Assembly: GCF_014839805.1 (NCBI RefSeq)
Contig: NC_051129.1
Span: forward strand, 9,738,920 to 9,802,919
DNA: 64,000 nucleotides
Reading direction: 5' to 3'
DNA from: Manduca sexta
Lineage: Eukaryota; Arthropoda; Insecta; Lepidoptera; Sphingidae
Of the stretch, positions 35,832-46,797 are shown piece by piece (positions within the stretch are counted from its first letter, which is position 1; every line of letters starts with the position of its first letter). The position numbers and the translations under genes were made by a program. The notes under the pieces were generated by a model, which did not search any database, was not told the origin of the DNA, and worked only from the letters and a program-made list of their open reading frames with translations.

Positions 35832-36137
35832 AGAAGTGACCCCTCTGCACCTGATTATAAGTGGATTGGGGTCCAATAGAATGTCGACTGACGAGAGATG
35901 ATTACCTCTCACCAGTCGACTCAATTATGCCGGCCTGTTGGAACCGGATAAATATGATCCGGGCGGATAGCAACCACCGCACAAGGTATTAAAACCCGCC
36001 ATAGAGGCCCACGTATGTATGTCGCGATCCGGGATCAGCCTGTATATATCTAGTTCCAACAGGCCAGCATAATTGTGTCGACTACCAAGGGGTAATCAAC
36101 TCTCGTCAGTCAACATTTTATCGTACGTAAAAAAAAT
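35832..36137. repeat. Two R3 copies head to head
   Basis: 35832-35955 runs forward (AAGTGACCCC ... CTGTTGGAACCGGATAAATATG). 35957-36137 runs in reverse (ATCCGGGCGGATAGC ... CGTACGTAAAAAAAA). The shared core is therefore an imperfect inverted repeat: GTCGACTGACGAGAGATGAT on one side, its reverse complement on the other. Confidence 0.7.
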
Positions 36138-38180
36138 AACGACATAAAATGGTATAGTATATTGTTGCAGTTTTATGTAGTAAATACATTGAAAGTGTCT
36201 ATTTTTTTCGCGTCAATAAGCACATGACGAAGCCATTCTAGATGATCTAAGCATAATCCAAATAAATAACAAAAAAAAATATAAAAATAATTTGAACCAA
36301 AAATTAAAGCGCCTTCAAAAACCACTCAAAACCAAAAATTAATTTCACATATACTGGATACCAATTTTAGAGTCGGTGCTTAATGATAATAAATAAGCGA
36401 GTTCTGAGGTAACAAACATTAAAAGAAAAAAAAAACATTCACCTGGAATTGATAACCTCCCCCCTTTTTGGAAGTCGGTTAAAAAGGAATACCACGACTC
36501 ACGATTTAACGTATACATTCCATAAACGTCTTTAAATAATGAACCAAAGAGCAATAAAAAGGTTTTATTTCGCTCGCATAAATCATATTTGCTGCGCAGT
36601 TTCCCTTTTCTCAAAACTCGTACCCTAATACAGCAAAAAGGTAAGAAACACCAAGATTCAAGGAAATTGAGCTAATATTTTTATCTTTGTGTATCCTTTT
36701 TGTAGCTAAGATAGTAGTCGTTTTTTGGATACGGCAAATATATATACTAGAGATTGTTTCTTGGTTTGCGTTTCAATAAATTAGAGTTTAATATAGAGTT
36801 TGAATGCGAGATTTTTGTACTTGATAGAGTTGAGTTAGTTCCGATGACTATGAACTAATGATTTCGGGTTTTGAGTTCACTAGTTACGTTTCTGCCTAAC
36901 CCTTCAGATTAACGTCGTGAGGCTATGCTGTATGATATAAAAAAATATAGAAAAGGGCTTAGATGTATGCGGAGTCATTACAGATAATAGATATGATAAA
37001 TAAACTCTAAATTAATTATATACTATCTAAATCCCGCGAAATTCATATCAATAATCAAACTTTAATTAAGTAATTAAACGTAATCTGGACTGCTTAGCGC
37101 TTTAAGTACAGGCAAAGATTTATTAAAAAGTAAAAACCACTGACTTTAGGCATACAATGGTATTCCTGTGCCTCTATAATATCCAACCAGTACAAACTAC
37201 ACAAAAAGTTCCAATAAAATATTCGAATTCTATTTTCAAAAATAATGTTTCACAATAAAAGTACTTCATTAGTAAAAATGTTTTTAAACAAAGTATAAAC
37301 GTTGAGTGGTGTCAAAGTGAATTCAAATTGTGGAGGCGAGTAATGAACTTACTGAAAATTAATTATGGGCGCACCTCTTCAGACGAAGAGTCTTCTGTAC
37401 AGCATAAAACACTTAAGTGCCTGATCTTATAAATAAAAAAGTAACTGTATCCGTTGTGTTTTAGAGGTGAATTTAATTTAACGAAAAATATAAATATAGC
37501 GGCGTCTTTAATTCGACTAATACCGCAAATAACTGAATTCATTTTTAAAATATGAAAGTAGTAATTTTTTTTAATTAATACTGTAATTTTCAATCTATAT
37601 TGTCTTTAATCCAAGTAAAGCCGCGGGATATATACAGGCTTACATATAGCAAAACAGCTGCTTAACCCACTGATAAACAAAAAAGACAAAACCGACTCCG
37701 ACTTTACCACTTATAAAACCCACCACGTTGAATTCGGAATAAATATAAGTAATAAAAAGTGAGTTATTTCACGGGCAGCAGACGCCTCTTAAGTTTCTGA
37801 TCACGCGCCGACGCGTTTTCGGCTTGGCGTAAGCATATACTTATCGGGGAAAGTTATGCTACGACCACTATAGATAAATAAGTTTTAGTTCCCTTTTTAC
37901 GTGTCCGTTTGTATAATAGTATACTTTTTTTCTGAAACATATACCTCTTTATTTATAGATACAGACATATAGACGTTTTTATATCTCGACATATTGTTAT
38001 ATCTCGATATTAGCCAATCACAACGGCCCTATGTCTACGCACTGCGAAGGCTGCTATGTCGTCAGCACTGAAAAACAGACTTAATATCACAGCTTTACTC
38101 CGTCCTTAGATAAAAAAAAGTTTATGAATAAGGGGGATAGTACATAGTACACGTAATATTAACTCGATACGAATAAAAGA
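36138..38180. other. Gene-free stretch
   Basis: AT-rich. A repeat E tail is at 36428-36485 (CCCCTTTTTGGAAGTCGGTTA). No exon recognised. The frames 36345-36614 and 37363-37593 have no motif. Confidence 0.4.
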
Positions 38181-38292
38181 GTTCAAATAGGCCGGCATAA
38201 TTGTGTCGACTGACGAGGGGTAATCGTATCTCGTCAGTCGGCGCTATCTTAACCCTGCTCCACTTACTATTAGATAGTATGTCACTTTGCAA
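38181..38292 (-). repeat. R3 fragment
   Basis: AGGCCGGCATAATTGTGTCG, CGTATCTCGTCAGTCGGCG, CTGCTCCACTTACTATTAG, CACTTTGC. Confidence 0.6.
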
Positions 38293-38748
38293 GCGGTGTT
38301 CTTGTTACCATATAGGCCCAGTGGGGTATCTAATATTTGTGTATATAACTAGATGAGAATATAAGCAATTATACGAAATATAATAAGTATTCTACAGATT
38401 ATATAATGAACCTATAAAACATCCCGCACTTGATATTCACACTTCGAAATATGGTACTTTCTGACGCTCAGTAAAATACATATTATCCACAGCACCCAAG
38501 CCAGATACAACTCCCACATCGTCTGCCTTACCTTACTTAATATATTTTATAGTTATTAATATTATTTAGTAACTAAGTAACAATGATGTATCAACATAGT
38601 TAGGACTGCAGTCTAGAATAAAACTCAATATACATGTATCTTAAAATATACTGATTGTATTATATTTTGTTGCCAATTAAAAAAAAAATATATTGATTAT
38701 GAATATTGGAAACGTCATTCATCACCAAGAGGCATCAAATGTTGTCTT

Positions 38749-39052
38749 AGGACTGCATTCAAAAACCAATCTCTCCTTTTGAGTATGATCTCAAGTAGAC
38801 ATTTAATGTATTAAACTATGTATAAACAAAGCTTAAGCTGTTTAATATTAGATGTTGTTCAAATGGAAGAACGCTGCTTGCAGAATGCTGCTTGACGGGA
38901 GAGATAGATATTGCTGTATATGGAATCAATAATGCAATGGTTTAAGTCTCTAAGGCACGCATTAATATTATAAAATCAATCGCACCTTTGAGTAAAATCT
39001 CAAGTAAACATGTAATGTATTGTTCAATAAATCAAGTTTAAGCTGTATTTGT
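38749..39052 (+). repeat. Dispersed repeat F, two copies
   Basis: 38760-38840 and 38972-39052 share ACCAATCTC/ATCAATCGC, CCTTTTGAGTA, ATCTCAAGTA(G/A)ACAT, TAATGTATT and AAGCTTAAGCTGT/AAGTTTAAGCTGT. A third copy is at 46460-46540. About 80 bp each; class unknown. Confidence 0.5.
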
Positions 39053-39365
39053 TGTATTTAAGAGCTCGTTCTCAGCTGATTCGGCGCTGTTTAATAAATA
39101 AAAAATGTCATAATCGTCACTTACTATGACTTAAGATATCATTTGAGTTTTTGTTAACATGAGTATATTATATAACGACTATCTTAAGATACAGTCCTGA
39201 TTTTATTTCTCAGCTAATATCGTTCTTCAGCGCAAAAGTAAGTGGCTCTATTAATACAGACCTAAGTAATTACAGTGTCCACAATGACATTCAAGCCGGA
39301 ACGTATCAGTGTAATAGGCTTTCTTGTTTTCACTGACCAGGCAAATAGACTTCACTGCAACTCAT

Positions 39366-39655
39366 AGTAACTGGAGTGGGGTCCAATAGAATGTCAATTG
39401 ACGAAAGATGGTTACCCATCGGCAATCGACACAATTATGCCGGCCTGTAGGAACCGGATATACACAGGCTGCTCCAGGGACATATTTTTTTGTGGGACTC
39501 TTCGACCCACTCTCGTCCCCCCTATCCAGGACAAGGGTTTTTACGTATCCTTTATTTTTTTTCCTGGGTCATATTTGCGTGGGCCACTATGACGGGTTTT
39601 AACGCCTTGCGTACGGTAGTCGCTATCCGGGCGGATATAGAATATATCCTACCAC
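39366..39655 (+). repeat. R3 copy with a ~90-bp internal insert
   Basis: R3 words are GGAGTGGGGTCCAATAGAAT, ATGCCGGCCTGTAGG, TGGGCCACTATGACGGG, CGCTATCCGGGCGGATATAG and CCTACCACCA. An unrelated, more GC-rich piece (39478-39570, GACCCACTCTCGTCCCCCC) replaces the usual CCGGAACGCGACAC. The overlapping frames are repeat-derived. Confidence 0.65.
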
Positions 39656-40131
39656 CAAAAAGGCTAGTTATAGTGCTAGAAATGTTACTCCATATTACAA
39701 TTGATATACTTATTATAATTGATCTCAGTAAAATAATAAAATATAAAATTTTGAGAATACTTCGCAACAGCTAAATTGTAATTGTATGCGTTGTACAAAA
39801 ACCTACCATACGTGTATGGAATAACGTCTATTGTCATATTAGCAATTACATCGTCGTATTCAGCACTGCATATATAGATACAAGCATTTCAGAGAATTCA
39901 TACCACGTAGAGTTTTACGTACAGCATTTAGCCCAAATTGTTCGTACTGTAATATTTTCCATAGTTTCCTTTGTAGTAATGTTAAAACTATTCGAATACT
40001 AATGAACTCGAAATGGAAACTCATAGAGGGTAGCAGTCTTTGATACTGGACAGTGTTACATATAGAAAAAATCTTTTGTGATTATTTATGCAGGTTTTTA
40101 CTTCCAATTTAAATAGTCTAAGGTTTTTTCT
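39656..40131. other. Gene-free stretch
   Basis: Nothing recognised. Confidence 0.35.
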
Positions 40132-40402
40132 GTATTATTGCTTTGAATGATGAAACAAGCTTGCCGTTCGCCTGATAATAAGCGATACGAGCGTCCATAA
40201 ACAGTAGAAACACCATCCAACACTTTCAAATACAAAGTATTGTTTAGTACTCCACTGCGCTCGCCTTCCTGAGAAATGAGTTGTTAAGTCTTATTATGTC
40301 CAGAAGTTACACTGGCTACAATGTCTTTCGTACCGGAACACGACAGTGCCTCACACTGCTGCTTGGCGACAGAAATAGACATTGGGGTGGTTTATGCCTA
40401 CC
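40132..40402 (-). repeat. R2 retroposon copy, reverse orientation
   Basis: It starts TATTATTGCTTTGAATGATG (reverse of the A-rich end) and runs through CTTGCCGTTCGCCTGATAA, CACCATCCAACAC, GTTACACTGGCTACAATG and GACAGAAATAGACATTG to CTACCTCC. Confidence 0.65.
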
Positions 40403-40422
40403 TCCTCGAAAAGCAAAGACGA

Positions 40423-40606
40423 ATGACAATGGCGAAGGGTCCATATAAACTGATTCCTACCAGCTTCTTTTTGAAATATATGTAAAATCTAATTATCATC
40501 AGAATTATTTGCAGACCGTACACACACATTAGTGTCCGTATTGTGTGTCGGGTTCCCTTTTTTGAAAATTTCATACTTCGCCACTGATGCATGATTAATG
40601 TACCAT
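40423..40606 (+). mobile_element. MITE-like repeat, second copy of the 2865 family
   Basis: AATGGCGAAGGGTCCATATAA, GATTCCTACCAGCTTC and an end of TTTCATACTTCGCCACTGATG. Confidence 0.5.
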
Positions 40607-41514
40607 TGATAAAAGAGTTCACTTTCGTCCCAAATAGGTGACAAACCCATCACCTTATCGGGTATAAATTTTGATCACAGTAAATTCAGTCTTTTTAAAA
40701 AATGCATTTTTTTCATGGCCTGTCCTTAGCATCAAACTCGGAACCTCACAAGCTGAGAACGCTACCAATAAAATAAAATGACGATGATTATGGAATTGTA
40801 AATATTTAAATTGGTTTATATTTGTAAGATAATCAAGTGGTTTAAAAAAAATTAATAACTACAAATAAATAGATTTTATAATACAACACTCATATAAATT
40901 TGAATGAAAACATGCAATTAAATAGAAACAATTTACATATACTACGTTTATTATTCACCCAAATCAAAAGCCAAACAGAGATTATTCTATCCTATGCAAA
41001 GAGCTTTAATTGCACCTCCAAACCTTACCGGAACCTAAAACACCGGTAGCGCATATTCTAAAGCGTCTATGAATGGATTCAGTCATTGTATTATGTATTT
41101 ACATTTTTATATGTGATTTGTATTGTACCTTATATTTTAGTAGATTTAGTATGTATATCGTACATTATAATGGTATTTCTGTTCCAATAAAATGTATGCT
41201 TAATTTGTTATCCTTAGTTACACCATATCTTTAGAATTAACGAAATAATGAATAGCTATAAAAATGTATATTCGCTGTGGTAAATCGACTTTTTTATAAT
41301 CAACATAAAAGCTAAACGACGGCTTAATCTAAAAAAGCCAATTTTAGTCATGAAAATGGCAAAACTAGTCATAATCCACTTTTGTTAGGACTTACGAAAT
41401 ATGAACTTTATAATCCAAATAAAATACATAAAATATATTCACACTGAGCAATACCAATATCTCACTGCACAAGTTTATCTCACAATATAAATTCCCGTTT
41501 GCAATGACAAAGAC
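40607..41514. other. Gene-free stretch
   Basis: Nothing recognised. Confidence 0.35.
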
Positions 41515-41590
41515 ACTGAACGCGTAGTCGCGTAGCGGCGTAGCTCTGGGCGCGACGTAGCGACTAGCTACGCGCGTGTCTAGCCACACA
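41515..41590. repeat. GC-rich patch of CGTAG/CTACG words
   Basis: In AT-rich surroundings, 41520-41575 has five CGTAG/CTACG words mixed with CGCG: GCGTAGTCGCGTAGCGGCGTAG, then GACGTAGCGACTAGCTACGCG. This could be a transposon terminus or a decayed tandem repeat. No gene is proposed for the overlapping frame. Confidence 0.45.
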
Positions 41591-42884
41591 CTGACTACGA
41601 GCAGAGGGGTTACCAGCTGCGAATCAAATTACCCGATAATTTGCCCCCTGAATAATGTAGTGGACTGAAAATTCGCGCAGCTGCTTCAGAGGAAATGTTC
41701 ATTAAAGCAAACTCTGGGCTTAAACTTCGAGACGTTTTAGCACATTTCTTTCAAATGAAAAACGTGAAGACGCGTTTGTGATTAACAAACTAAGTTGAAT
41801 TGTGTTTTGATGGAACTTTGGGGACACTTTGACCTACTTTAGTGTAGTTGTTATACGAATTTAGGCTATAGAACTAGCAGTAGTTATTTTTTATAACTAG
41901 ATAGAAATAGAAACAATTCTTATAAAGTCAAATTAAATAAACACACATAACGCTCGAACGTTACCAAATAGTTTACATCCAGTACCCACGTCATGACCAC
42001 ATATAAAATGTTAACAGTGGTAATTACAGACACAATAATTTGGCAATTTGTATACGCTAGTCACCCCGCGGCCGGGTGCAGTAGGCCAGCAACAGATATC
42101 TGTTGCGCTCGCCGTTCGTTCCGCACCATTAGCATGACTTAATTTATTATTATAATTAATATTTGCTAATCAATCTTTACTATTAATTAAAATAAATGTA
42201 ATATTTAAAAGACCCTATTTCTCCAAAGCCGATAAGACATCGATATCTCCTCTTATATTATGTGATCATACAATCAAGTAACCAACTCATTTATCCCGTT
42301 TACTATAAAACAATCATCAAAATGTAGTGATTCGATGCATTCATGCATTCTGACCCATTTTGATAGCGAGCGAATATAAATTAAATTGTGAACGAATTAG
42401 AGGTTTGCTGCGAATTACATTTAACCATATAACGTTGGCCCATTTGCGCCACTCTGTGTTAGCAACTTGAATTGCAATTTAACGTTCGTATTGTTCGTTG
42501 CAAGACATAATCCAAATACTGTTTTAACTTGGGGAGAAGAATTACGTATGAAATAGCGGAATCCACCCTCTTGCCCAATGTGAAACACAATTTATGTATA
42601 ACATAAGTTATACGATAGTAATGTGAAAAGAAATAAACTTTGTGAAATAATTTGAATAATAATCGTCGATATCTATTGAATAATTCTGTACGTTAATGAG
42701 TAAGGGTTTACTGTTTGACACCATTTTTTAATATTAAGCTGGGACCGTACCAAGTGTAGTGTGTTGACACTATCGCAATGAACTGTAAATTACTTTGACT
42801 GACTCGGTGAAGTAGATGTAATGCGTATGCGGTACGGGTACGATTACCGCGCTGGAGTCCGCACTGACATTGGCCACCGTGCCC
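41591..42884. other. Gene-free stretch with a GC-richer motif
   Basis: No exon. At 42089-42106 there is an 18-bp perfect palindrome, GCAACAGATATCTGTTGC, holding two overlapping E-box-like halves next to GC-rich CCCCGCGGCCGGGTG. Possibly regulatory; unsupported otherwise. Confidence 0.3.
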
Positions 42885-42889
42885 GAAAT

Positions 42890-43125
42890 TCGGCTAGCAG
42901 GATCCTTTATAGGATAACTCGGCCACGTTTCGGCACGAAAGATATATGCTGCTACAATTAATAATGATGGGCAAGGTGGAATGGAAGAAACGCGCTGGGC
43001 AAAGGAAAAATTCGTGGCTGAGAAGCATCCGGTAGTGGACTGGTATCACCTCCGTTGAACACCTGTTCCGCCTGGCCAACGATAATGAGAAATACAAGAA
43101 GCTGACGTCTAACATTCAACAATGA
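42890..43125 (+). pseudogene. LINE reverse-transcriptase C-terminal fragment (broken)
   Basis: The frame 42964-43125 reads ...MGKVEWKKRAGQRKNSWLRSIR, then TAG (43033-43035), then WTGITSVEHLFRLANDNEKYK and a short end. This is the typical tail of insect endonuclease/reverse-transcriptase polyproteins (GKIEGKRGxGRxxxSWLRNIRxWTG...LFRLA). The stop replaces the residue between R and W, usually Q or E. A frameshift separates the preceding LGHV segment (near 42918). It is a dead fragment. Confidence 0.7.
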
Positions 43126-43868
43126 AGAGGCACTTAAAGAAGAAGTAGAAGGGTTCATTAATTAAAGGCGTAAAAACACCACAACGAATTAAAATCAAAT
43201 CCCATTGCGTTCTCAAATTATCCCATAAATTATAGCATTAGACGGCAGTGTAGTCCCAGCACTATAGCCGATTTATTAGCTATCGCAAAATCGTTGTTCG
43301 TTATGACGATAAATGAGTTCGAACATGAGAAAACTCAATGTTTTTGGGTGCCCAAATCCACGACTTTCGATCTCTTTGAGTAGATATGACATCCAATAGC
43401 AGATATAGTTCAACAAATATTATGTACCAGCTATAAATATATCTATCAACATTTAGAAAATCTTTGCGGTATGCATACTTATGAGCCTTTGTATTTTTAT
43501 TTTCAACGGATCGTATCATTTTATTAGGATTCCTGCGGTTAAGGTGTGTGAATAAATAAAAAAAAAACACTTTTACATTGTATTTTATTAAGTTCATTTA
43601 TATCTTCTAAGGAGTTCGTCAGTTTATAATATTATGTATGACCTATGGCATAAAATCTAATTTGGAGCGTAGACTGAAACATATGTAATAGTCTAATATC
43701 CATATTCATAGAAAATTTAAAAATATAAATATCGTTAACAACCTTCAACTTAGTAATTCTATAAACTACTAAAAACCAGATACATATTCATAAAAAACAA
43801 AAAACAAAAAAGTTTTATAGGTTTAAATTCAAAAATGGAACATCGCTCTTTTTTGACAGATCGAATAC
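43126..43868. other. Gene-free stretch
   Basis: Nothing recognised. Confidence 0.35.
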
Positions 43869-44733
43869 GTCCTAAGTAAGGAGGGTAGAGGTAAGGAGCA
43901 CCGTCTCAGTGTATCAAAAAGTGTCCATCAAAACAGGGAAAATGAGGGTGGCGCTGCGATCGCATAGGATAAAATTTTAAGGCGATACCTCAAGGTCCAT
44001 TTTCATACATTTTGTTTCACCTTTAATCTGGGTAACTAAACAAGTATTGGCAAGTAAAGAATTTAAATTCACGTCTAGTTAGTGATTAGTTCTCGCAGTT
44101 GAAAGAAAAACGTAAAAATAATTAATAATCATGGATATTTCGGCCTTTAAAATTTAATATGAAGAAATTTTAAAGGCAGTAATATCCATGATTATTAATT
44201 ATTTTTAAGTTTTTCTTTCAACTGCGAGAACTAATCACTAACTAGACGTGAATTTAAATTCTTTACTTGGCAATACTTGTTTAGTTACCCAGATTAAAGG
44301 TGAAACAAAATGTATGAAAATGGACCTTGAGGTATCGCCTTAATGAAAAAATTGAATGAAGAATTTCATGTTAATTATGTAAATAATTGCGTAAACAGAA
44401 TAATTATTTATATTTACATTTGCAACAAGTGTCAAATCTTTTTGTGCAAAATTTGAAAAAAATACTTTATGTAAAGAGTATAAATATTTAAACTTATTGA
44501 ATATACATTTGTAGAAAGGTTTATTGACTACTTGACTCATGAAAAGATTTAATTTGTTCATTTGGTTTACTTCACTCACTATTAAAGCAACCACATTCGT
44601 ATCGTAGTTTTTCGTACGCCAGCGTTATTGTGGTAGGTACTTGAAACTCTATTTTCAGCAAATGCTGGACACTTTTTCGAGTTCCCCTCCATATCAGACG
44701 GTGCTCCTCACCTCTACCCTCCATAGTCCTAAG
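43869..44733. mobile_element. TIR element with 8-bp TSDs containing a long hairpin
   Basis: The element is 43877-44725 (849 bp). Its ends GGAGGGTAGAGGTAAGGAGC... and the reverse complement GGAGGGTAGAGGTGAGGAGC... match at 28 of 30 positions counted from the terminal TA. GTCCTAAG flanks it at 43869-43876 and 44726-44733. An 8-bp duplication fits hAT, P or Merlin-like transposition; the family was not identified. Inside the ends both sides share AAAAAGTGTCCA. There is no transposase frame. Confidence 0.8.
43977..44343. repeat. Near-perfect inverted repeat, 179-bp arms, 9-base loop
   Basis: Left arm 43977-44155 and right arm 44165-44343 align without gaps with five mismatches (one at 44050, one at 44112, three at 44139-44141). 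The loop is AATATGAAG (44156-44164). If transcribed from either strand it would form a long double-stranded hairpin. The arms carry no long open frame. Confidence 0.95.
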
Positions 44734-45008
44734 GAACCCTCCGTCCGTCTATTTAACATGCACTTGTCCACTTTCCAAGCGACATAAGTCACGTTTTCAC
44801 TTTCGCTCGCAAGTTCCCCCGACGCCCATGCCGTAAAAATGTTTTTCCATTTCTTTCGAATTTCAACCGAGTGCTTGGCCATAACAAAACGGCTAATAGA
44901 CAATGGGCTGACAGCAACACGTTTTGTGAATTTAAAGAGGGAAACTGCGGTCATTGTGCACAAATCGAGAGGGGAAACTGCGCGCATTTACAACTTTTCG
45001 TTGTTTGG

Positions 45009-45152
45009 TTGGCAGTGAATAAGTATACAGACAGAAACATTTATTTACTATATAATATTTTTAGGTAAAATCTTGTTGAGTTGGCAGTGAATAAGTAAAC
45101 CGAAGAACAAAATTATGAACTATAGAATATTTTTACGTAAAATTTACTAAGA
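45009..45152 (+). repeat. Diverged 72-bp tandem duplication
   Basis: TTGGCAGTGAATAAGTA begins both copies (45009 and 45081), and TATTTTTA(G/C)GTAAAAT recurs near the end of each. Confidence 0.6.
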
Positions 45153-46160
45153 ATTAGACGAATTTATAGCAACATGTACGAACTAATTTTAAACATTTGT
45201 GGATTGTTATATGTCACAAGTAGATTTTTGTGTGTTAAAAAAAACTATGGCTGGTTCACACATAGTTTTGTGTTTTACTGAACAGTAAAGTATCACATTT
45301 GGATTAATTACGTGTTAAATAGAATAACTTATTTTTGTATTATGTATGGGTTGGTACATTTTTATAAACTAGTTATACGTATTAAATATTGATAATGTGC
45401 GCAAGGCCTAAAGAAATTTAATTTTTTTCATCCAGAGCACAATGACTTTCACATTTCATACATTTTACTAAGTAGCATTGTTCAAAAAGATACCTGGACT
45501 CCAAAGGACTAGCAACGTTTCAAAATCTTAAATTCATTTGCTAATAAAAATTAAAATACATTGTTCATATTTTAACATTTAAAAAAAAAGATCTAATTTT
45601 TTTTACTAAGTATGAAAATAAAAATGTATATTTTCAATTAAACATGCAGCTTTTTGTTATTAATTGCATGTTACCTTAACATATTATAAATATCATGTAT
45701 ATACGAATATAATAACACCAAGCAAATCACGAAACAGGTCAATAAATTAATACGTAGACAAAACGAAACAATTCAAACGAAATGGGAGTCGTAAAACATC
45801 ACGCTTATATCTATATATAATATGTACGTATACGTCATGTGTATATATAAGTCTACATGCAATACATTTAAAGTGGATGTCTTTCGGACACAGGTGTGCG
45901 TACAAACTATGGCAACGACTTACGTTTATGCCCCGAGATTATCTTACCGTACTCTGAAAGGCTGTACTAGATTTAGTTATGTACTTGATATTGGAATTTA
46001 CCTACGTTTTGTAATAATTACTAATTATGCATACTACATATAATTATGTATTTAATGCATAATAAAATTCGGGCTTTACTAATGGATTATTAATTTGTAA
46101 AGCCCAGATTATAGGCATATTTTGAAAATATACTCGCTCTGGAATTATTCTGGCTACAAT
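45153..46160. other. Gene-free stretch
   Basis: AT-rich. Frame 45822-46043 has no motif. Confidence 0.35.
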
Positions 46161-46350
46161 TTTTTTTTAATACGAGCACTGGAAAGTGACTCCAAAATAA
46201 CGGGTGGTAAGTGGAATGAGGTCCAATAGAATGTCGACTGACGAGAGATGATTACCTCTCGACAGTCGAAACAATTATGCCGGATGTACAGAGGCTGACC
46301 CTGGAGCGCGACACTTACGGTGGTTGCTATCCGGGCGGATATGACACCAG
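46161..46350 (+). repeat. R3 copy, shortened
   Basis: GGAAAGTGACTCC, GTCGACTGACGAGAGATGAT, AATTATGCCGG, GCGCGACACTTACGG and GCTATCCGGGCGGATATG. Confidence 0.65.
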
Positions 46351-46459
46351 AAAATGGAAGGACGGTTTTTGTATAATCCTGCTTGACGGTAAAAATAGAC
46401 TTTGCTATATACGTAACCAATAATTACAATATCTTAAGTCTCTGACGGTCGTAATAAAA

Positions 46460-46540
46460 ATCAATCTCACCTTTAATTAAAATATCAAGTCGGCTTTTAA
46501 TGTATTGAACTATTTAATGAATCAAGTTTAATCTGTCACA
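46460..46540 (+). repeat. Dispersed repeat F, third copy
   Basis: ATCAATCTCACCTTTAATTAA, TTTTAATGTATTGAACTATT and AATCAAGTTTAATCTGT match the copies at 38760 and 38972. Confidence 0.45.
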
Positions 46541-46797
46541 TATTGTGACGTAAAATATGATTTAGATGATGTTAATGTTAGTTTATCAAATAGAGACTGT
46601 CTTAATCTCTTACCATACTTGAGAACAAAACTTAGTAGCGCACTTAAGAGCGTAATTCCGTAGCATTTATAACAGGATCCTATGTATTCAAATTTATTAA
46701 CACATTTAATATGAATTAGGTCGATTTCCCGCATATCAAAGTTTCATAATTGTGATATCCCAAAGTCATGCTTAATAAAATGTCAATAATGCGTATA

